A stretch of 18,726 nucleotides of DNA from Nanobdellota archaeon (GTDB taxonomy: Archaea > Nanobdellota > Nanobdellia > Woesearchaeales > GW2011-AR9), in assembly GCA_018812355.1 (NCBI GenBank), contig JAHJDQ010000022.1:1-18726 (forward strand). Reading direction: 5' to 3'. This document shows, one piece after another, positions 14,155 through 18,726 of the stretch. The notes beneath the pieces were generated by a model that saw only the letters and a list, made by a program, of their open reading frames with translations, was not told the DNA's origin and ran no database searches. A program made the translations under genes and the position numbers. Each line of letters opens with the position of its first letter. Position 1 is the stretch's first letter.

Positions 14155-15558
14155 ATGCCAGTAAAGCTTTATAACACACTAACAAGAAAAAAAGAACTTT
14201 TTAAACCAAGAAGTCCTTCCAATGTGGGTATGTATACTTGCGGGCCAAACAAAGTCTCTTGCTGAGGTTTTGGGCATGCCGTTTACCACTACGTCCATAT
14301 TGGAAATCACAGAGCGTTTATTTTTGAGGATGTACTAAAGAGAGTTCTCTTATTTAATAATTTTAAAGTAAAACATGTGATGAATATTACTGATGTTGGT
14401 CATTTAACTTCTGATGCTGATTCCGGTGAGGATAAGATGTTAAAAGGCGCGAAACGGGAGAAAAAAACAGTATGGGAAGTAGCGGAGTTTTATACTCAAG
14501 CTTTTGAAAGAGATATTAAGAAATTGAATATTCTTTTTCCCGATATTTTTTGTAAAGCAACGGAACATATTAAGGAACAGATTGAGTTGGTTAAGAAGTT
14601 AGAAAAGAAAGGATTTACTTATTTTGCTGGCGGAAATGTTTACTTTGATGTTTCCAAATTTAAGGATTATGGTAAGTTAGCTCGGTTGGATTTATCTCGG
14701 GAGGGGCAGGCACGAGTTGATCAAGATAAGAATAAACGAAATAAGTATGACTTTGGGTTATGGTTTACCAAATCTAAATTTCAAGATCAAGAAATGAAAT
14801 GGAAATCTCCCTGGGGTGCGACGGGATATCCGGGCTGGCATGTAGAATGTTCAGCAATGTCGATGAAGTATCTTGGAGAGAAGTTTGATATTCATTGTGG
14901 TGGAATGGATTTAATTCCGGTACATCATACTAATGAGATTGCGCAATCAGAGGCGGTTACGGGAAAAAAGTGGGTTAATTATTGGTTACATAATGAGTTT
15001 GTGGTGATGAATAGTGGCAAAAAGATGTCCAAGTCTTCAGGAGAGTTTATTACTTTAGCTGTATTGGAAGAGAAAGGATTTAGTCCTTTAGATTATCGTT
15101 ATTTTTGTTTAGGAACACATTACCGTAATCCGTTGATGTTTAGTTGGGAAGCTTTAGAAGGAGCAAAAAATAGTTTTAAGAAATTAGTTGAGAAAGTATT
15201 GGAGTTTAAAGATAAAGGCAAGGTTAGTAAAAAATATGTGAGTATGTTTCTTAAAGCAATCAATGATGATATGAATACTCCGCAAGCGTTAGCAGTAATG
15301 TGGAATCTGGTTAATAGTAAATTAAGTAAAGGAGATAAGTATGTTACTTTATTAGAATTTGATCGTGTTTTGGGGTTAGGACTTGAAGATGTTAAGAAAG
15401 ATAAAATTCCTGCTACTGTGGTTAAGTTAGCAAAAGAAAGGTTGAAGGCTCGTCTGGCTAAAGATTGGAAGAAGGCAGATTTGTTGCGTTCTCAGATTGA
15501 GGAGTTGGGTTATGTTGTTAGTGATAGTGCTGATGGGTTTGAAGTAAAGAAGAGTTAG
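14155..15558 (+). CDS. cysS: Cysteinyl-tRNA synthetase, interrupted by in-frame TGA at codon 37
   Basis: CysRS charges tRNA-Cys with cysteine. From the ATG at 14155 the frame reads MPVKLYNTLTRKKE, then GMYTCGP with zinc-ligand Cys29. It then runs through a 10-codon insertion holding a TGA (14263-14265) and resumes as VYHYVHIGN, in which HIGN at 48-51 is the class I HIGH motif. After that it is intact: WHVECSAMS and the GGMDLIPVHHTNE block supply the remaining zinc ligands, KMSKSSG is the KMSKS loop, and the C-terminal helical domain is present. Removing the 30 bases restores CGPNVYHYVHIGN, very close to the family's CGPTVYDYxHIGN. Total length fits the family. Initiation at the internal ATG (14377) would lose Cys29 and HIGN and so cannot give an active enzyme. 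Either the stop is bypassed or spliced out, or this is a very young pseudogene. It converges on the next gene with a 4-base overlap. Confidence 0.85.
14251..14280 (+). other. 30-base in-frame insertion carrying TGA inside cysS
   Basis: These ten codons (Lys-Val-Ser-Cys-stop-Gly-Phe-Gly-His-Ala) have no counterpart in CysRS and separate CGPN from VYHYVHIGN. The length is a multiple of three and the edges fall on codon boundaries. GCCAAAC (14244-14250) can pair, with two bulged bases, with GTTTTGGGC (14267-14275), putting the TGA in the loop, and GGCATGCC at 14273-14280 is a perfect palindrome. A canonical bulge-helix-bulge splice motif could not be drawn convincingly: AAAC (14247-14250) and GTTT (14281-14284) pair across the ends, but outer and inner helices are lacking. 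Confidence 0.6.
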
Positions 15559-16169
15559 AATTGATCACTCCACAATTCATATAACTGAAAACTAATTTTT
15601 TCTTTTTGCAAGAATGTGATGATTTTATCTGAAAACTGTAATGGTATGATTAAGATGGTGGGAGCCAATTTTTTTCCACCCACTTCAGAAATTAATCCTT
15701 TTGTAGAGTAATTATTCTCACTCCGGCCGAATAAGGTTCTGGTTATTTTATTACGTTTGGTAACATCTTTTATTATTCCTAGAACAATAAGGAGATATCC
15801 TTCGCCCTTAAGATCACTTTTGTACTTGCCATAGAGAACAAGGCCATCAGAGATGATACTTCTTTTAAGCCCCCATTGTTCAAGAATCCCTATTTTTGGT
15901 TTAATAATATTAGTTATCCCTTTCTGTTTCCATTGGATAAATATTTTACTTTTGTAAAATTTTCTTTCTAAATTTTTTAGTTCAGTTTTACATTTTGTGA
16001 TGTCATTTTTATTCTGGACATTGAAAAACAAATCAATATCACTACTTTGACTAAAATCTCCTCGAGCAACAGATCCGAAAAGGATTATTTCTTTTATGTT
16101 AGTTTTTAGTTTTTCAATTACGAAAGAAGTGAAAGATTCGGCATAAGCAATAAGTTCATTCTTTTTCAA
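15555..16169 (-). CDS. Nucleotidyltransferase (pol-beta superfamily MNT) with C-terminal KLxPTILIIP-type domain
   Basis: A 204-residue protein. The N-terminal half is a minimal nucleotidyltransferase with GSVARGDFSQSSDID: Gly32-Ser33, Arg36, and catalytic Asp44 and Asp46, all intact. The second half (about 115-204) has the pattern KITRTLFGR, then YSTKGLISEVGGKKLAPTI, then a strand-rich end closing on ELW. I believe this is a domain recurrent in archaeal nucleotidyltransferases, but I cannot name it. No HEPN partner gene lies next to it. Translation must start at the TTG (16169), because no ATG or GTG lies between the upstream in-frame stop and the domain; this suggests weak initiation. It converges with cysS, overlapping by 4 bases. 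The target is unknown. Confidence 0.75.
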   Translation of the reverse strand: MKKNELIAYAESFTSFVIEKLKTNIKEIILFGSVARGDFSQSSDIDLFFNVQNKNDITKCKTELKNLERKFYKSKIFIQWKQKGITNIIKPKIGILEQWGLKRSIISDGLVLYGKYKSDLKGEGYLLIVLGIIKDVTKRNKITRTLFGRSENNYSTKGLISEVGGKKLAPTILIIPLQFSDKIITFLQKEKISFQLYELWSDQF

Positions 16170-16238
16170 TGTTGATACCCGCCTCTAATAGTTTTTGATT
16201 CAATTTTGATTTCAATTCCATAAATTTTTCTGTCTTTT

Positions 16239-16326
16239 GTTATATTTTATTCCTATTTTGGGTATTTTTTATACCTATTTAAACTTTTTGGTATAATTTA
16301 TTCCCTCTGTTGGTATTTTTTATACC
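16239..16326. repeat. Four 15-bp dyads arranged as a duplicated 37-bp unit
   Basis: Near-palindromes of consensus GGTATTTTTTATACC lie at 16239-16253, 16261-16275, 16290-16304 and 16312-16326. The second and fourth are identical and fully dyadic apart from the central T run; the first and third are variants ending ATTCC. Start-to-start spacings are 22, 29 and 22 bases, so the array is a 37-bp two-site unit (16239-16275, 16290-16326) repeated at an offset of 51 bp, about five helical turns. It lies between the divergent TTG-start nucleotidyltransferase gene and the RHH gene, upstream of the latter's TATA box. Multiple operators for a dimeric regulator are most likely. Iterons of an origin are another possibility. 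Confidence 0.65.
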
Positions 16327-16346
16327 TAGACTGCTCTACCGAAAGG

Positions 16347-16379
16347 TTTATAAATATTTCAGTGTGTATTTATACACAC
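16347..16379 (+). promoter_or_regulatory. RHH-LamG promoter: TATA box plus 18-bp operator-like dyad
   Basis: TTTATAAATA at 16347-16356 is a good TATA box, preceded by the purine-rich GAAAGG as a possible BRE. Transcription would start near 16375-16382, just before the ATG at 16388. Between them is GTGTGTATTTATACACAC (16362-16379), with 8-bp arms and a 2-bp centre. An operator there would block transcription start when bound. The adjacent RHH protein is the natural candidate to bind it. Confidence 0.6.
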
Positions 16380-16387
16380 GATTTTAA

Positions 16388-16567
16388 ATGGGGAAAAAGA
16401 AGGTAGAGAAAGGTCGGTACAATTTTCTGTTAGATAAAGAGGTCTATGAAGATTTTTCTTTGATTTGTGAAGAACTAGGTTTAGTTAGATCGAAGAAGAT
16501 TGAGATTAGTTTACGTAGTTTTGTTGAGGAAAATAAAGAATTGTTGAAAAAAATTAAGAAAAAATGA
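16388..16567 (+). CDS. Small ribbon-helix-helix DNA-binding protein, putative autoregulator
   Basis: A 59-residue basic protein. GRYNFLLDKEVYEDFSLICE is a beta strand followed by helix A, then LGLVRSKKIEISLRSFVEEN is the turn and helix B. This spacing is characteristic of ribbon-helix-helix (CopG/MetJ/Arc-type) dimers, which insert a two-stranded sheet in the DNA major groove. Basic tails (KKK at both ends) would add DNA contacts. It is headed by an operator-like palindrome and an array of dyads, fitting self-repression. Its last codons overlap the start of the LamG protein gene by ATGA, so both are one translation unit, and the RHH protein probably controls the surface protein. It was recognised by pattern, not by a database match. 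Confidence 0.7.
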   Translation: MGKKKVEKGRYNFLLDKEVYEDFSLICEELGLVRSKKIEISLRSFVEENKELLKKIKKK

Positions 16568-18726
16568 AAAATAAAAGAGGAGAAACAATTGCCGAACAGT
16601 TGTACTTTGTGGAAGAGGAGTTTAAGAGTAAACCTCGTATTGATAATACTCCTCAGAAAAAGATTATATCTTATTCTCGTAATTATGTTCTGGTTTTGAA
16701 ATTGTTTTTGGTATTATTATTTGTTTTTTCTGGGATATTTTTAGTGGGGAATTTAGTTGGTAATTTGGATGGGTTTTCTTTTAGTGATACGTTTACCAGT
16801 GCCTTTACAGGAGCAGCAATTAGTATTATGCCTGGAGAGATGAGTTCTCCAGATGTATTGATTATCAATGAAACTGAAGAGCAAGAAGAATTAATTTATA
16901 ATAACCCTGCGATTGTTAATGAAAGCGAACAGATTCCTCTATTTAAAGTGGGTGGAAACTTAGGAATAATGGCTGCCCCTTCCGTTGATACGATTAAATT
17001 AAACAGTACTACTCCTAGCGCCAATAATACCAAGGATAATTTAACCATTTATCTGACTACTTCTGATCTTAATGGTTTGGTCAAGAATATTACTAACTGG
17101 TATGTTAATGAAACTTCTATTATGGTTTTAAACATGCCCTTTGAGAACTCTAGCGATAATACTACAATTGACTATTCTGGTTCTGGCAATAATGGTTCTG
17201 GAATAGGTTCCCCCCCTTGGAGCTATAATGGCGGTTATGATGGTAAAGGTGCCTATGAATTTATTGGAGAAAATAGTTATATTGACATTCAAGGTGCTTT
17301 CCCTACTGGTGCTGCTGCCAGAGCAATCACTTTCTGGTTTAAAGCTGGTTCTTTTGATACTGGTTATCTTGATCCGATGCTTGGTTATTATCTCAATGGA
17401 GCTAACGGAGAAGATTTTATTATCTGTGCAGAAGACAATGCTGTCTCTGTCCTCCTGTATGGGCATCGCATCATCACCCCTAAAACTCAATTAGCAACCA
17501 ATACTTGGTATCATTTAGCTGTCGTTGTTCCTGACGGAGCGACAGAAACAGATAACGTTTCAGTCTATATTAATGGAACCCTGCAACCTCTTACAGATGA
17601 AGTGGGCAGTTCCCAAATTTTGAACACGGTTAAGGAATATATCACTGTTGGTGGAGCTGATGTTCCTACTTCTGGAGTTAATTATTTTAATGGTACTATC
17701 GATGAACTACAATTTTGGAATGTAACTCTCCCTCCTGACCAAATCTATAACCTTTATATGAATAAAACCAACGAACTTGCTAATAACATGACGGATGTAG
17801 GTAATAAATGGTCAGCTTGTGTCACTCCTAATAATGGAGAAGAAGATGGACCTGAAGTCTGCAGTGATCTTCTTTATGTTTTAGCTAATGTTGCTCCTAC
17901 GATTGATACAATGGTGCTTAATTCTACTGATGTAACTAGAAATGATACTAACCAAAACTTAACCCTTTACTTTAACACTGCTGATGGCGATAGTGATGCT
18001 GTCAAGAACATCACTAACTGGTATCTTAATGATACTTCGATTACTGTCTTGAATATGCCTTTCGAACGTGCTAATGGAACTGGTGATACTGCGATTGATT
18101 ATTCTGGTTTTGGGCATAATGGGATTGAACAAGGTAGTGCTACTTGGAACGCTTCTGGGGGTTATGATGGCAAGGGTGCATATGAATTTGATGGAACGGG
18201 AGATTTTATTCTAGTTCCTTATGATACCTCTTTTGAAATGGTCAATTATACTGCTATGGCTTGGGTCAGAATTACTGACCTACCGGGTGCTTTGGGGATT
18301 ATGGGGACAAGGGATGGAGAAAGTGAAACTTTTGATCTAAAAGTTCAAGATACTTTGATTCATGGAGATATTGGAACAGGTACTGCTTGGTTAGACATTT
18401 CTGCTGATTGCACTTTTAGTGCGAGCTTAAATACGTGGATCCATGTCGCTTATGTTGTTCATGAAGGCGGCTATGAAGCGTATCTTAATGGGACCTTATG
18501 TAATAGTGAGACTTTCAGTGGAACTCCACTTTTCATGAATAGTGCTGGCCAATTAAGAATTGGCGATACTGCTGCCAATGAACCGATGAATGGGACGATT
18601 GATGATGTGATGATCTTCAACAGAACTTTATCAGCGGAACAAATTTATAATTTATATGCTAACAGAACAACTGAATTAGCTAGTAACGAAACTTCTGTCG
18701 GCAACAACTGGTCCGCCTGCGTCACT
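16564..18726 (+). CDS. Large LamG-repeat surface protein, partial at the right end
   Basis: The frame starts with the ATG of an ATGA overlap with the RHH gene and is open through 721 codons to the window edge. Residues 1-40 are charged and cytosolic, and 41-62 form one hydrophobic membrane segment (signal anchor). The rest is extracellular. Two LamG-like (concanavalin A/laminin-G type 3) jelly-roll domains are seen at about 200-403 and 512-704, each with GGYDGKGAYEF, a W(Y/I)H(L/V)A strand, YxNGT, NGTID(E/D) and IYNLY near the end. Each is preceded by a beta module (NITNWYxNxTSIxVLNMPFE) and followed by a cysteine-containing KWSACVT-like linker. N-x-S/T sequons are abundant, so heavy N-glycosylation is expected. 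This is an adhesin or envelope protein of the kind common in DPANN genomes; the ligand is unknown. Confidence 0.85.
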   Translation, partial: MKNKRGETIAEQLYFVEEEFKSKPRIDNTPQKKIISYSRNYVLVLKLFLVLLFVFSGIFLVGNLVGNLDGFSFSDTFTSAFTGAAISIMPGEMSSPDVLIINETEEQEELIYNNPAIVNESEQIPLFKVGGNLGIMAAPSVDTIKLNSTTPSANNTKDNLTIYLTTSDLNGLVKNITNWYVNETSIMVLNMPFENSSDNTTIDYSGSGNNGSGIGSPPWSYNGGYDGKGAYEFIGENSYIDIQGAFPTGAAARAITFWFKAGSFDTGYLDPMLGYYLNGANGEDFIICAEDNAVSVLLYGHRIITPKTQLATNTWYHLAVVVPDGATETDNVSVYINGTLQPLTDEVGSSQILNTVKEYITVGGADVPTSGVNYFNGTIDELQFWNVTLPPDQIYNLYMNKTNELANNMTDVGNKWSACVTPNNGEEDGPEVCSDLLYVLANVAPTIDTMVLNSTDVTRNDTNQNLTLYFNTADGDSDAVKNITNWYLNDTSITVLNMPFERANGTGDTAIDYSGFGHNGIEQGSATWNASGGYDGKGAYEFDGTGDFILVPYDTSFEMVNYTAMAWVRITDLPGALGIMGTRDGESETFDLKVQDTLIHGDIGTGTAWLDISADCTFSASLNTWIHVAYVVHEGGYEAYLNGTLCNSETFSGTPLFMNSAGQLRIGDTAANEPMNGTIDDVMIFNRTLSAEQIYNLYANRTTELASNETSVGNNWSACVT
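16975..18726 (+). repeat. Tandem 306-residue module repeat within the LamG protein
   Basis: The module running from AP(S/T)(V/I)DT to the WSACVT linker occurs twice, beginning at 16975 and 17893 (offset 918 bases). Identical or near-identical stretches include VKNITNWY, VLNMPFE and GGYDGKGAYEF. The second copy reaches the same WSACVT point exactly at the window end, so further copies probably follow outside. Confidence 0.8.

Noticed and set aside
14263..14265. TGA in cysS read as selenocysteine
   Set aside because: The residue falls in a segment foreign to CysRS, no SECIS-like structure could be seen, and the 3' side is directly occupied by a convergent gene.
14244..14284. Canonical archaeal bulge-helix-bulge intron in cysS
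   Set aside because: A 4-bp AAAC/GTTT helix can be drawn, but the flanking helices and 3-base bulges are not supported and the implied cut sites do not keep frame. Splicing remains open but unproven.
14377..15558. cysS starting at the internal ATG 14377
   Set aside because: The product would lack the zinc cysteine and HIGH motif, while a strong ribosome site and conserved N-terminus lie upstream at 14155.
16239..16326. CRISPR array
   Set aside because: The repeats are 15-bp dyads with spacers of only 7-14 bases, four copies, and no cas genes nearby.
1..18726. Genome-wide recoding of TGA as an amino acid
   Set aside because: TGA ends at least five other genes here at natural positions (GH3, MBL hydrolase, HEPN, RHH, the 493-residue GT-C protein).

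Overview
This window looks like a piece of a low-GC archaeal chromosome, most probably from a small-genome DPANN lineage (Woesearchaeota/Pacearchaeota-like). That placement is an inference. The archaeal calls rest on RadB, a proteasome-activating nucleotidase (PAN), a PilT-type ATPase with a KH domain, a probable C/D-box guide RNA, TATA boxes about 25 bases before many start codons (leaderless mRNAs), and T-run terminators. Genes are tightly packed, with short gaps and several overlaps.

Layout. (1) 1-5990, cell surface and glycan region: a NagZ-like GH3 hydrolase (+), then a leftward group of a membrane-anchored thioredoxin-fold-like protein, a processive family 2 glycosyltransferase, and two tandem GT-C/STT3-like membrane proteins. 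(2) 6037-7724, rightward: RadB, a 67-residue orphan, a probable C/D-box sRNA and a metallo-beta-lactamase-fold hydrolase. (3) 7726-10361, leftward: a PilT/KH ATPase lacking its usual PIN domain, followed by PAN. (4) 10549-10902: a histone H1-like Lys/Ala-rich protein built from 45-base repeats. (5) 10970-12922, leftward: a secreted transglutaminase-like protein. (6) 13010-16169, a rearranged cysS locus: a stray cysS 5' fragment, an MNT-HEPN gene pair on the other strand, a cysS gene with an in-frame TGA inside a 30-base insertion next to the HIGH motif, and a second nucleotidyltransferase converging on it. (7) 16239-18726: an iterated dyad array, an operator-like palindrome, a small ribbon-helix-helix regulator and, overlapping it by ATGA, a large LamG-repeat surface protein that runs off the right end.

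How it fits together: the glycosyltransferases, GT-C proteins and GH3 enzyme suggest envelope glycan synthesis and remodelling. The sequon-rich LamG protein is a plausible acceptor. PAN feeds substrates to the 20S proteasome, which is not encoded here. The strongest leads are the cysS locus and the RHH-LamG unit with its dense operator architecture.
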